Origin: an uncultured Clostridia bacterium
GTDB taxonomy: Bacteria; Bacillota; Clostridia; Oscillospirales; Ruminococcaceae
NCBI GenBank assembly: GCA_937891895.1
Contig: CALATN010000120.1
Span: 1 to 15,219 of the forward strand
DNA: 15,219 bases
Direction: 5' to 3'
Under the pieces are notes generated by a model, which saw only the letters and a list, made by a program, of their open reading frames with translations, had not been told where the DNA came from and did not search any database. Each line of letters opens with the position of its first letter. Position 1 is the first letter of the stretch. Positions 7,434-14,509 of the stretch are shown piece by piece. The position numbers and the translations under genes were made by a program.

Positions 7434-8921
7434 ATGAAGATTAACAAGAAAAAGCTTAAATACGGCACAGCCGCAGTTGTTATCACAGCGGTTGTAATCG
7501 CTATGGTAGTTCTTCTCAACGTTGTGCTCTCCGTTCTTTCAGAAAGCATCAATATGAACTTCGACATCACACCTAACAGCGACTTCGAAATCAGCGAGGA
7601 AACCAAGGATTACCTTGCTTCCTTGAATGAAAACGTTGAAATCTGCACAACTGTTGACGAGCTCGTTTTCAAGACCTCCGAAAACCGTTACTACAGACAG
7701 GCTTACGAAGTGATGAAGAAGTACGAATTCAACAGCGACAAGATTACCGTAAACTTCGTCGATATGACCACAAATCCGACATACGTTGAAAAGTACAAGA
7801 AATACTACGACGGAACAATCAATGACAGCAGTATCATCATTTTCAATGAGGATACAAAGCGTATCAAGGTCCTTTCCACAAGCGACCTGTTCAATACCGA
7901 GGTAAACTACTATTACTTCCAGGAGCAGATTGTTTCTTCAAAGGCTGAACAGACTCTTACATCTGCGATTATGTACATCACAGACCCTGAGCCAAAGACA
8001 GCTGTTTACCTCAACGTTATGACACAGAGCGCTGCAGGCGAAAACATTCAGTCAATGCTCAACTCAAACGGCTTTGACCTTCTCACTGTTGACCCGCTCA
8101 TCGAAGAAATTCCTGCTGACGCTGACCTTATCGTGCTTAATGCACCTATAAACGACCTTTCTCCTGACGTTATCAACAAGCTTTACACATTTATGGAAAA
8201 CGGCGGTAACTACGGCAAGAATATGATTTACCTCGCAAGTATGGAACAGAACGAAACTCCTAACATAGATGCGTTCCTTGCTGAATGGGGTATCGCTGTA
8301 AAGAGCGGCGTCGTCAGCGACAACAACCAGCAGAATCTTGACCCCAACTATTACGGCTACGGCTTCGCTTCCTTCATTGAGGAAAATGACTACACAGCAG
8401 GTATTGCTGCCGAAAATATCGAGGCTCCCGTTGTTTCCTACTATGCACGTCCTATCGAACTGCTTTTCGATTTCAGCGGCAACGTAAGCGTTATTTCTCT
8501 TCTCAATACTGCTGAAACAGGTATTGCTATTACAACAGAAATGCAGCAGGAATACGCTGAAACAGGCGCTATGCCTGTAATTGAGGAACAGGCTATTCCT
8601 ATGATTGCCCTTTCCAACAAGTACACCTTCATCGAAAATGAACAGGTGCTTTCCAATCTCGTTGTATTCGGTTCAGACCAGATGCTTCGTTCCGATATCA
8701 CATCTGCAACCTACTACAACAACGGCGACTACTTTGTTTCTATCCTGAACAAGATTTCAGGCAAGGAAAACGGCATCTATATCGTTGAAAAGGACCTTTC
8801 AGGCGATACCTTCCCTCTTACAACATCACAGTTTATCGTTCTTGCAGTTGTAATGTTCGTTATTCCTCTCGCAGTTCTGATAACAGGTATTGTTGTATGG
8901 GTAAGACGCCGTCACAAGTAA
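7434..8921 (+). CDS. GldG-family membrane-anchored ABC auxiliary protein
   Basis: The 495-aa protein has a hydrophobic segment at 11-34 after a Lys-rich start and a second at about 467-490 followed by WVRRRHK. Both ends are therefore in the membrane and ~430 residues face outside. The segment FDITPNSDFEISEET (43-57) matches the N-terminal signature of the GldG/ABC_transp_aux family, in which F-D-[IL]-T and a [YF]-x-[IL]-S motif follow the first helix. The region around 200-270, with a small beta strand ending in DLIVLNAP, fits the Rossmann-like domain of that family. AAGGAGG at 7418-7424 supports the ATG. It is co-oriented with the permease and the DUF4340 gene. The role is probably an extracytoplasmic partner of the permease, with substrate unknown. 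Confidence 0.82.
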   Translation: MKINKKKLKYGTAAVVITAVVIAMVVLLNVVLSVLSESINMNFDITPNSDFEISEETKDYLASLNENVEICTTVDELVFKTSENRYYRQAYEVMKKYEFNSDKITVNFVDMTTNPTYVEKYKKYYDGTINDSSIIIFNEDTKRIKVLSTSDLFNTEVNYYYFQEQIVSSKAEQTLTSAIMYITDPEPKTAVYLNVMTQSAAGENIQSMLNSNGFDLLTVDPLIEEIPADADLIVLNAPINDLSPDVINKLYTFMENGGNYGKNMIYLASMEQNETPNIDAFLAEWGIAVKSGVVSDNNQQNLDPNYYGYGFASFIEENDYTAGIAAENIEAPVVSYYARPIELLFDFSGNVSVISLLNTAETGIAITTEMQQEYAETGAMPVIEEQAIPMIALSNKYTFIENEQVLSNLVVFGSDQMLRSDITSATYYNNGDYFVSILNKISGKENGIYIVEKDLSGDTFPLTTSQFIVLAVVMFVIPLAVLITGIVVWVRRRHK

Positions 8922-8940
8922 CAGGAAGGAATCTTGAACG

Positions 8941-10392
8941 ATGAAAAAGAATATAAGACTTATTATCATCTGCGCGGTTGTTGTGATAATTCTTGTAGCT
9001 GCACTTGTAATCCTGACAACAACAGGATTACTCGGCGGCAATGAGGAAACTCCCGCAGCTGACACCAAAGAGGAAATCACAACCTCTCTCCTTTACAGCA
9101 ACAAGCTTGATGACCTCAAGGTGCTGACAATCGAAAACGAACACGGCTCCTACAAGGTTGAGCGTGTTGAGCTGAACGGAGAATATCTGTGGACTATCAT
9201 GGAAATTGCAAACCTTCCACTTAGCAGCACAGTTATCACTTCCCTTGTTGATAACGCAATTTCCGTTACCGCACAGCAGACTGTTGCTGAAAATCCCGAG
9301 GATATTTCAATCTACGGTCTTGACAAGCCCCTTGCTACGGTTACTGCAGAATTTACTGACAGCAAGAATACCGTCAGAAAGCTTTATGTGGGCAACAAGA
9401 CTCCTAAGGGTACAGCCCATTACTTTATGATGGAAGGCGACCCTGCGGTTTACACCGTAAATATCGGTGAAATGAGCCCCTACCTCAACGACAAGTGGAA
9501 AGCTGTTGTTATGACAGTTTTTTCCTCTGCAGGTAATGCAGACACAACCATCAACAAGATGGTCATTGACCGTGCTGACCTTGATTACGATATGGTAATT
9601 GAGTATGATACACGCCTTGATGATGAAAACAGTATGGTCGCAAACTCATCGCTTTATGTCCTGACAAGTCCTGTTTTCCGTGAGCTTAACCCTGAAAACT
9701 GCGATGCTGTCACAAACGGTGTGTTTGGTCTTACTGCAACAGAACTATGTGTTGTTAACCCAAACGAAGAGGATATGAAGAACAGCGGTGTTGCCGCTCC
9801 AGCGGTAATTCTCACTGTTGAAGCAAACGGCAACAATAATATGACGTTGAAAATCGGTAATGAATACACTACTGAAAGCGGCGCAAAGGCTCGCTATGTC
9901 CATGTTGAGGGTATCGACATTATCTACGGCTTTACAACAGACCTGCTTCCATGGCTTACCGTAAAACCTCTGGACATTACCACATCGATGTTTACAAGCA
10001 ACTACGTTTACGACCTCACTTCCATTGATATTACAGCAGCCGATAAAAAGTATGACTTTGAAATCACAGGCAGCAGCGCTGACGATTTTGCCGTAACTCT
10101 CAATGGTCAGGCAACCGATGCAGATGCATTCAAGAACCTTTACCAGTTTATTCTTCGTGCACCGAGTGCTGACGTTTATTTTGAGGAAACAACTAAAAAG
10201 CCGACACTTACTGTTGATATCAAAACCAAAAACGGCGGCGATTTGATTGAATTTATTCCGTCCGATAACAGACAATCCATCATTCGCCTCAACGGCAAGG
10301 TGACATATGTTTGTGCAACCGCTTACGTTGAAAGATTTATCTCCAACCTTGAGCTTTATGAAAACGGTCAGGAAATTGTGGCAAGTTGGTAA
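8941..10392 (+). CDS. DUF4340 protein with one N-terminal membrane anchor and three tandem modules
   Basis: Residues 7-27 form a single hydrophobic helix after MKKNIR. There is no lipoprotein Cys in a lipobox position, so the protein is probably an anchored protein with a large outside domain. The body reads as DUF4340, which is often found next to GldG-family genes. By eye the core is repeated. One half-module is seen at 57-121, about 203-275 and 358-418. A second, starting with Pro and strands and ending near Y-x-(V/F), is seen at 130-182, 287-339 and 421-470. AGGAAGGA at 8923-8930 lies 10 nt before the ATG. It is the last gene of the ABC cassette, and no clear terminator follows. Biochemical function is unknown. 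Confidence 0.8.
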   Translation: MKKNIRLIIICAVVVIILVAALVILTTTGLLGGNEETPAADTKEEITTSLLYSNKLDDLKVLTIENEHGSYKVERVELNGEYLWTIMEIANLPLSSTVITSLVDNAISVTAQQTVAENPEDISIYGLDKPLATVTAEFTDSKNTVRKLYVGNKTPKGTAHYFMMEGDPAVYTVNIGEMSPYLNDKWKAVVMTVFSSAGNADTTINKMVIDRADLDYDMVIEYDTRLDDENSMVANSSLYVLTSPVFRELNPENCDAVTNGVFGLTATELCVVNPNEEDMKNSGVAAPAVILTVEANGNNNMTLKIGNEYTTESGAKARYVHVEGIDIIYGFTTDLLPWLTVKPLDITTSMFTSNYVYDLTSIDITAADKKYDFEITGSSADDFAVTLNGQATDADAFKNLYQFILRAPSADVYFEETTKKPTLTVDIKTKNGGDLIEFIPSDNRQSIIRLNGKVTYVCATAYVERFISNLELYENGQEIVASW

Positions 10393-10478
10393 TTGCGACT
10401 TTTTCCGCAGCTTAACTATGGTAAAATAAGTATACCGCAACTAATCTGATGAAAATATCGTTTTTTTAATATTTACCC
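10393..10478 (+). other. Gap after the ABC cassette, no gene or clear terminator
   Basis: The AT-rich stretch has a T7 run at 10461-10467 and short inverted bits (TTGCG / CGCAA at 10393-10397 and 10436-10440), but no stable hairpin precedes the T-run. I see no coding region or RNA gene here. The next promoter starts at 10479. Confidence 0.5.
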
Positions 10479-10507
10479 TTGATTTTATGAACAATTTGTG
10501 GTATGAT
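10479..10507 (+). promoter_or_regulatory. Strong housekeeping-type promoter
   Basis: TTGATT at 10479-10484 and TATGAT at 10502-10507 are separated by exactly 17 bp, which fits a sigma-A (sigma-70 type) promoter. It lies 43 bp ahead of the 92-aa gene start. It also overlaps the upstream in-frame ATG at 10487, which rules that codon out as a start on this transcript. Confidence 0.75.
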
Positions 10508-10533
10508 GTTAATGAACAATATTTTCAACAACT

Positions 10534-10542
10534 AAAAGGAGG
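10534..10542 (+). promoter_or_regulatory. Ribosome binding site of the 92-aa gene
   Basis: AAAAGGAGG lies 7 nt before ATG 10550, near-perfect complementarity to the 16S rRNA 3' end. It decides the start of the small protein. Confidence 0.85.
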
Positions 10543-10549
10543 ATATGAG

Positions 10550-10828
10550 ATGGCAGAAAATAACAAGTTTCTCCGTTATAAGGGGTACCCTCTTGTGAGA
10601 AAGAAGGATGAAATCTACTACGGAAATATGAGCGACCAGTATGTTGTCTGGATGCAGATTACTGAAAAGACAAAGGTCGGCGATATGGACGTTGCAAGCA
10701 AGGTCAAGCTTTATAAAATGGCTACCGACGAAACTCTCAACCCGATTGAACGTGTTGTAAAGCAGAGTGAAAAGAGCAGTCTTTACGAGGCACTTGATAT
10801 CGCTTATGCTTGGCTTTCAAGAAAATAA
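10550..10828 (+). CDS. Small conserved-looking protein of unknown function (92 aa)
   Basis: I do not recognise a named family with certainty. The protein starts MAENNKFLRYKGYPLVRKKD, followed by IYYGNMSDQYVVWMQI, which reads as a few beta strands. A Lys/Val-rich strand (ASKVKLYKM) and a closing amphipathic helix (SSLYEALDIAYAWLSRK) follow. It has no signal peptide, membrane segment or Cys cluster, so a cytosolic protein is likely. The segment TLNPIERVVKQSEKSSLYEALDIAYAWL looks like a conserved block. The gene is a single-gene unit, with its own promoter (10479-10507), strong ribosome binding site and intrinsic terminator (10862-10901). The good expression signals suggest a well-expressed, possibly housekeeping or stress-related product; that is an inference. 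Confidence 0.8.
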   Translation: MAENNKFLRYKGYPLVRKKDEIYYGNMSDQYVVWMQITEKTKVGDMDVASKVKLYKMATDETLNPIERVVKQSEKSSLYEALDIAYAWLSRK

Positions 10829-10861
10829 GACTGATTACTTCAGATTGATTCTATCGTCATT

Positions 10862-10901
10862 AAGCACAGTAATTCAAATGAATTGCTGTGCTTTTTGTTT
10901 T
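10862..10901 (+). terminator. Intrinsic terminator of the 92-aa gene
   Basis: AAGCACAGTAATTC (10862-10875) and GAATTGCTGTGCTT (10880-10893) pair over 14 bp with one G-U wobble and an AAAT loop. TTTTTGTTTT runs from 10892 to 10901. It lies 33 nt after the stop codon. Confidence 0.92.
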
Positions 10902-10972
10902 AAAATGTCATCAAATTAACTATTTGTTTATATTTTTTACATACACTCTACATTATTTCATGCGTTGGATTA

Positions 10973-10981
10973 TGATATACT
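10973..10981 (+). promoter_or_regulatory. Putative extended -10 promoter of the diguanylate cyclase gene
   Basis: TATACT (10976-10981) is preceded by TG and one base (10973-10975), the extended -10 form. A -35 is poor (TTATTT 17 bp upstream). The gene's ribosome binding site AAAGGAG (11001-11007) and ATG 11016 follow at proper distance. The upstream stretch from 10902 is AT-rich and holds no gene. Confidence 0.6.
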
Positions 10982-11015
10982 TTAAGTGTATATATTATAG
11001 AAAGGAGAACGGACT

Positions 11016-12938
11016 ATGAAAATTATTGCTTTGATTTCCTGCAGCACAGATGATTCTTATCACAGCCCGCTGGTGCAAAGCTTTATTGACAGATGCTCAG
11101 AAAAGGACTGCCGTGTATTGTGGTTTCAGTCCCTCTCCGATAATAATGATGATACCGCTCATAACAGGGGCGAGCATAATATATTCAATCTGATAAACTA
11201 CGATATTCTTGACGCAGTTGTGATTATGTCACTCACTGTTCTTGATAAAAATATCAGGGAACAGATTATCAGTAATGCACGCAAGCACAATCTTCCTATC
11301 ATCTCCATTGACGGATATATTGAAGGTGCTTATAATATTTACCTCGGCTACGTTGACGCACTGGAAGAAATGGTTCGTCATGTTATTACCGAACATGGTG
11401 CAAAGGACATCAAGTTTCTCGGCGGTGCAAAAGATAATGAGGAATCTGACGCAAGAGAAAACGTTTTCCGAAAAGTTATGGCAGAATATAACCTTGAGGT
11501 AACAGATGATAATGTCGATTACGGATACTTCTGGTGGGCTGCTGCCGCAGACGCTGTACAAAGACATTATGATAAACATAAGGCAATGCCTGACGCATTT
11601 GTATGTGCAAATGACTCAATGGCTATAGGTGTATGCGGAAAGCTTACCGAACTTGGTTACAAGGTGCCTGACGATGTGATTGTAACGGGCATTGACGGAA
11701 TAACCGAGGGCAATAGCTACTCTCCTTCAATTACAACACTTATGCTTGATATCAAATCAGCAGGTACAACCGCTGCAGAACGTACTGCGGAAATTCTTTA
11801 CGGTATGATTTCCCCTGTCGGCAGTGAAAAGGTTGAAGGAACTATCCTTTACCGCGAATCCTGCGGCTGCGAACCTGCAAGACTTTCCTCTGATGATAAT
11901 GCCCTGAAGCATGAGCTTTATAACAGACTTGACCTATGGAACAGCGTAGCAAACGGATTTATCCTTATGGCTGAAGCTGTCACAAACAGCGGCTCATTTG
12001 AAGATACACTTGAAAACATAAAGCCATTCCTTTCCTCAGCTTGGGCAAAGGAATGCTGGCTTTGTATCTGTGATGACTACGTTTCAAATGATGCGGATGA
12101 AGCTACCCGCTCTGTTGATAATTACCGCAGAACAGGCTATAGCAAGATTATGAAATATGTTGTTCACGGTGTTGACGATAAGGAATTCGATATCCTTGGC
12201 TCCTTTGAGTCGGCAGAGCTTGTTCCTGACTTTGAAAACATATTGAAAAAGTACAATAACCTTATGTTTCTTCCGCTTAATTTCAGCGATAGAACAATCG
12301 GTTATTTTGCGATAGAGTTCACCAATACAATGCGTAATTATCATATCCTCCGTTCTTTTATAAGCAATATCAGCCGCGTTCTTGAAAATGCAAGAATACA
12401 GTCCGAGCTGAAATCAGTTGTAAACCGCCTTGAGGATATGTACATTCACGATTCAATGACATCTCTCTATAACCGCAGAGGTTTCTATCGTCTTGTACCT
12501 GAAATCTACAACAAGTGTCGTGCCGAGCAGACTGAATTTATGGTTATTTCCATCGATATGGACAACCTCAAAGGTATCAATGATACCTTTGGTCACGCTG
12601 AGGGCGACAATGCTCTTACCACGATTGCAAACGCCCTTCTCGACGCTTCCTGCAATGGCGAAATCGTCGCACGCTTCGGCGGTGATGAATACATTGCTGC
12701 AGGTGCCTGTCCGTACAAGGACTATGCAGCCGAATTTATGGAAAAATTAAACAGCAGCCTTGCTGAGTACAATGCAGACTCAGGAAAACCGTATAAGGTC
12801 GGTGCAAGCTGTGGTATGTACTCAGTTGTGCCGCCTGCCGACACAAGTCTGGACGAATTTATCAAGTCAGCCGACAAGCTAATGTACAGCGAAAAGGCTA
12901 CCCATCGTATGCACGGTTACAGCCGTGGAAGAATGTAA
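11016..12938 (+). CDS. Cytosolic diguanylate cyclase with LacI-type sensor domain
   Basis: Residues 1-285 read as a periplasmic-binding-protein-like sensor of the LacI/GalR type, with CANDSMAIG at 197-205 and VIVTGIDGI at 221-229, ending in ESCGCEP. The DNA-binding HTH that LacI proteins carry in front is absent. The middle (about 295-455) resembles a GAF-like domain, and a helix near 455-475 leads into the GGDEF domain (about 478-630). Catalytic features are LYNRRGF, D514/D516 in IDMDNLKGINDTFGHAEGD and GGDEY at 555-559. The inhibitory RxxD site is replaced by CNGE (546-549). There is no signal peptide or membrane helix, so the enzyme is cytosolic. It should make c-di-GMP from two GTP in response to an intracellular ligand, probably a sugar-like molecule by analogy. 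AAAGGAG at 11001-11007 fixes the start. Confidence 0.88.
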   Translation: MKIIALISCSTDDSYHSPLVQSFIDRCSEKDCRVLWFQSLSDNNDDTAHNRGEHNIFNLINYDILDAVVIMSLTVLDKNIREQIISNARKHNLPIISIDGYIEGAYNIYLGYVDALEEMVRHVITEHGAKDIKFLGGAKDNEESDARENVFRKVMAEYNLEVTDDNVDYGYFWWAAAADAVQRHYDKHKAMPDAFVCANDSMAIGVCGKLTELGYKVPDDVIVTGIDGITEGNSYSPSITTLMLDIKSAGTTAAERTAEILYGMISPVGSEKVEGTILYRESCGCEPARLSSDDNALKHELYNRLDLWNSVANGFILMAEAVTNSGSFEDTLENIKPFLSSAWAKECWLCICDDYVSNDADEATRSVDNYRRTGYSKIMKYVVHGVDDKEFDILGSFESAELVPDFENILKKYNNLMFLPLNFSDRTIGYFAIEFTNTMRNYHILRSFISNISRVLENARIQSELKSVVNRLEDMYIHDSMTSLYNRRGFYRLVPEIYNKCRAEQTEFMVISIDMDNLKGINDTFGHAEGDNALTTIANALLDASCNGEIVARFGGDEYIAAGACPYKDYAAEFMEKLNSSLAEYNADSGKPYKVGASCGMYSVVPPADTSLDEFIKSADKLMYSEKATHRMHGYSRGRM

Positions 12939-12942
12939 AACA

Positions 12943-12968
12943 AAAGCCGTACCATCAGGTACGGCTTT
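12943..12968. terminator. Bidirectional intrinsic terminator between the cyclase gene and hflX
   Basis: AAAGCCGTACC (12943-12953) and GGTACGGCTTT (12958-12968) form a perfect 11-bp stem with an ATCA loop. On the - strand it is followed by TTTTGTTTT, and on the + strand by a pyrimidine-rich CTTCTGTTT. It lies between two converging stops (12938 and 12976) and so can end both transcripts. Confidence 0.93.
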
Positions 12969-12975
12969 CTTCTGT

Positions 12976-14223
12976 TTAATTAGCTTTGTAAGGCTCAACC
13001 ATATAGTAAATTTTCTTGTCAACAACTGCATCAATCAGCGTACCTTCAGCAAGATACTCCTCGGAAAGTATCTTTCCATCTATACGGATAGTATTGATTA
13101 TGCTTGTTTTGTCGTATGGTATAATAAATTTGCCGCGAACCGAAGTTTCGGGAAGATTTCTCGCAATGCAGTCAAGCAGGTCATCAAAGCCCTTTTTCTG
13201 CTTAGCGGAAATTTTTACGGTACGCTCATCACACTTGATATTCTCCGCCTCAGGCAGAAGGTCACACTTGTTCAGCACGTCAATTCTCGGAATACCGTCA
13301 CAGCCCAAATCCTTCAGCACCTCAGCCGTAACCTCAGCCTGCTCGTAGCCGTCATCAGCACTGATGTCAACAAGATTGATGATAATATCAGCGGAAGCCG
13401 CTTCTTCAAGGGTACTCTTGAAAGCTTCCACAAGATTATGCGGCAGACGTCGGATAAGTCCTACCGTGTCGATAAGCAGCACACTTCTTCCGTCGGGAAG
13501 CTCAATTGAACGTGATGTAATATCAAGTGTTGCAAACAGCTTGTTTTCGGCAAGTACACCCGCATCTGTAAGTGCATTGAGAAGCGTGGACTTGCCGACG
13601 TTGGTGTAACCAACAATCGCCGCCGAAAGCACGTTGTCCTTCTTGCGTCGTGCACGGTGAAGCTCACGTCTGCGCTCCAGCTCTTTCAGCTCAGCCTCAA
13701 GTGACTCAATACGTCTGCGGATGTGACGCTTGTCCGTTTCCAGCTTGGACTCACCAGGACCACGTGTACCGATACCACCGCCAAGACGTGACAGCTCAAT
13801 ACCCTTGCCCGCGAGACGCGGCAGACGATACTTCTGCTGTGCAAGCTCAACCTGCAGACGGCCTTCCTTGGTCAGCGCACGCTGTGCGAAAATGTCAAGG
13901 ATAAGAGTGGTGCGGTCTATAACACGGATATCAAGAATACGCTCAATGTTACGGGTCTGATTTGCGGTAAGCTCACAGTCGAAAATGATGAGGTTTGTCT
14001 GTAAAGCCTCAGCTTCTTCCACAAGCTGTTCCAGACGTCCCGAGCCGATAACGGTAGCGCTGTCGCAGGCTGGACGTTTCTGAATAACCCTGCCCACAAC
14101 CTCAACTCCCGCCGTTGCAGAAAGCTCCTCAAGCTCATCAAGGGAACGTTCCGCATCAAACTCCCCCGTGTCAGCGGAAACCAACACCGCACGGGTGATG
14201 ATTTCGGTTGTATTTTCAGTCAT
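12976..14223 (-). CDS. hflX: Ribosome-associated GTPase HflX
   Basis: HflX is a P-loop GTPase that binds 50S subunits and splits stalled or heat-stressed ribosomes. It has the N-terminal HflX domain (VIGSGRLEQL at 58-67, RNIERILDIRVIDRTTLILD at 91-110, then FAQRALTKEGRLQVELAQ), the family signature GGGIGTRGPGESKLETD (148-164), and a charged linker helix to about 195. The G motifs are G1 GYTNVGKST (205-213), G2 ATLD (231-234), G3 DTVG (252-255), G4 NKCD (318-321) and G5 SA (339-340). At 415 aa it is normal length. ATG 14223 is chosen because its AGAGGAAG site (14232-14239 on +) lies 8 nt upstream; the in-frame GTG at 14230-14232 is too close to that site. Transcription converges on the cyclase gene. 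Confidence 0.95.
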   Translation of the reverse strand: MTENTTEIITRAVLVSADTGEFDAERSLDELEELSATAGVEVVGRVIQKRPACDSATVIGSGRLEQLVEEAEALQTNLIIFDCELTANQTRNIERILDIRVIDRTTLILDIFAQRALTKEGRLQVELAQQKYRLPRLAGKGIELSRLGGGIGTRGPGESKLETDKRHIRRRIESLEAELKELERRRELHRARRKKDNVLSAAIVGYTNVGKSTLLNALTDAGVLAENKLFATLDITSRSIELPDGRSVLLIDTVGLIRRLPHNLVEAFKSTLEEAASADIIINLVDISADDGYEQAEVTAEVLKDLGCDGIPRIDVLNKCDLLPEAENIKCDERTVKISAKQKKGFDDLLDCIARNLPETSVRGKFIIPYDKTSIINTIRIDGKILSEEYLAEGTLIDAVVDKKIYYMVEPYKAN

Positions 14224-14285
14224 AAATTTCACTTCCTCTCAGAAACCACTCGCCACAAAAATTCGGGCGACCAAATAATGGGTTT

Positions 14286-14495
14286 CCAAAGGGTGTGCGC
14301 ACCCTTTGGTGGGGTTTTCAGGGGCAAAGCCCCTGAATCGCCGTCCGCAGACGGCGAAACTCTCCTTATCATTCCAAAACGGAGAGTGGGGTGAGGAATG
14401 CGACAGCATTCCGAGGGGCGGCGAACAAGACCGCCGCCCCTTGTTGTAAATCTTAATAATCTTTTCTCCCAAACGTGCCAGTGGCACGTTTGGGA
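14286..14495. repeat. Composite element of seven short hairpins in the hflX-cysS gap
   Basis: Seven perfect inverted repeats are packed in 210 bp. They are CCAAAGGGTG/CACCCTTTGG (14286-14309); TTCAGGGGC/GCCCCTGAA (14317-14337); TCGCCGTC/GACGGCGA (14338-14357); ACTCTCC/GGAGAGT (14359-14387, 15-nt loop); GGAATGC/GCATTCC (14395-14412); AGGGGCGGCG/CGCCGCCCCT (14414-14441); TCCCAAACGTGCC/GGCACGTTTGGGA (14467-14495). The second and third abut. Local GC is well above that of the flanks. I see no promoter or gene in the gap. The arrangement suggests an interspersed palindromic repeat, probably mobile or RNA-acting, that was inserted in this spot. Confidence 0.85.
14467..14495 (-). terminator. Candidate 3' hairpin of cysS
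   Basis: A perfect 13-bp stem with a 3-nt loop begins 14 nt after the cysS stop (which is at 14510-14512). On the - strand the downstream sequence GAAAAGATTATT has only a weak U content, so it is a possible terminator or mRNA-end hairpin and not a canonical one. It is also part of the seven-hairpin cluster. Confidence 0.45.
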
Positions 14496-14509
14496 CGTAA
14501 TAACCATAA

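Noticed and set aside
10487..10549. ATG at 10487 as the start of the small protein
   Set aside because: It lies inside the spacer of the 17-bp promoter and has no Shine-Dalgarno sequence. ATG 10550 follows AAAAGGAGG at 7 nt.
11016..11880. The first 285 residues of the cyclase as a LacI-type repressor or a secreted sugar-binding protein
   Set aside because: It lacks the ~55-residue HTH that a repressor needs and a signal peptide that a secreted protein needs, and it is in frame with the GAF-like and GGDEF parts.
12925..13509. A 194-codon + strand frame overlapping the 3' half of hflX
   Set aside because: hflX has all G motifs on the opposite strand. The + frame starts inside the cyclase gene end, crosses the terminator and gives a low-complexity translation.
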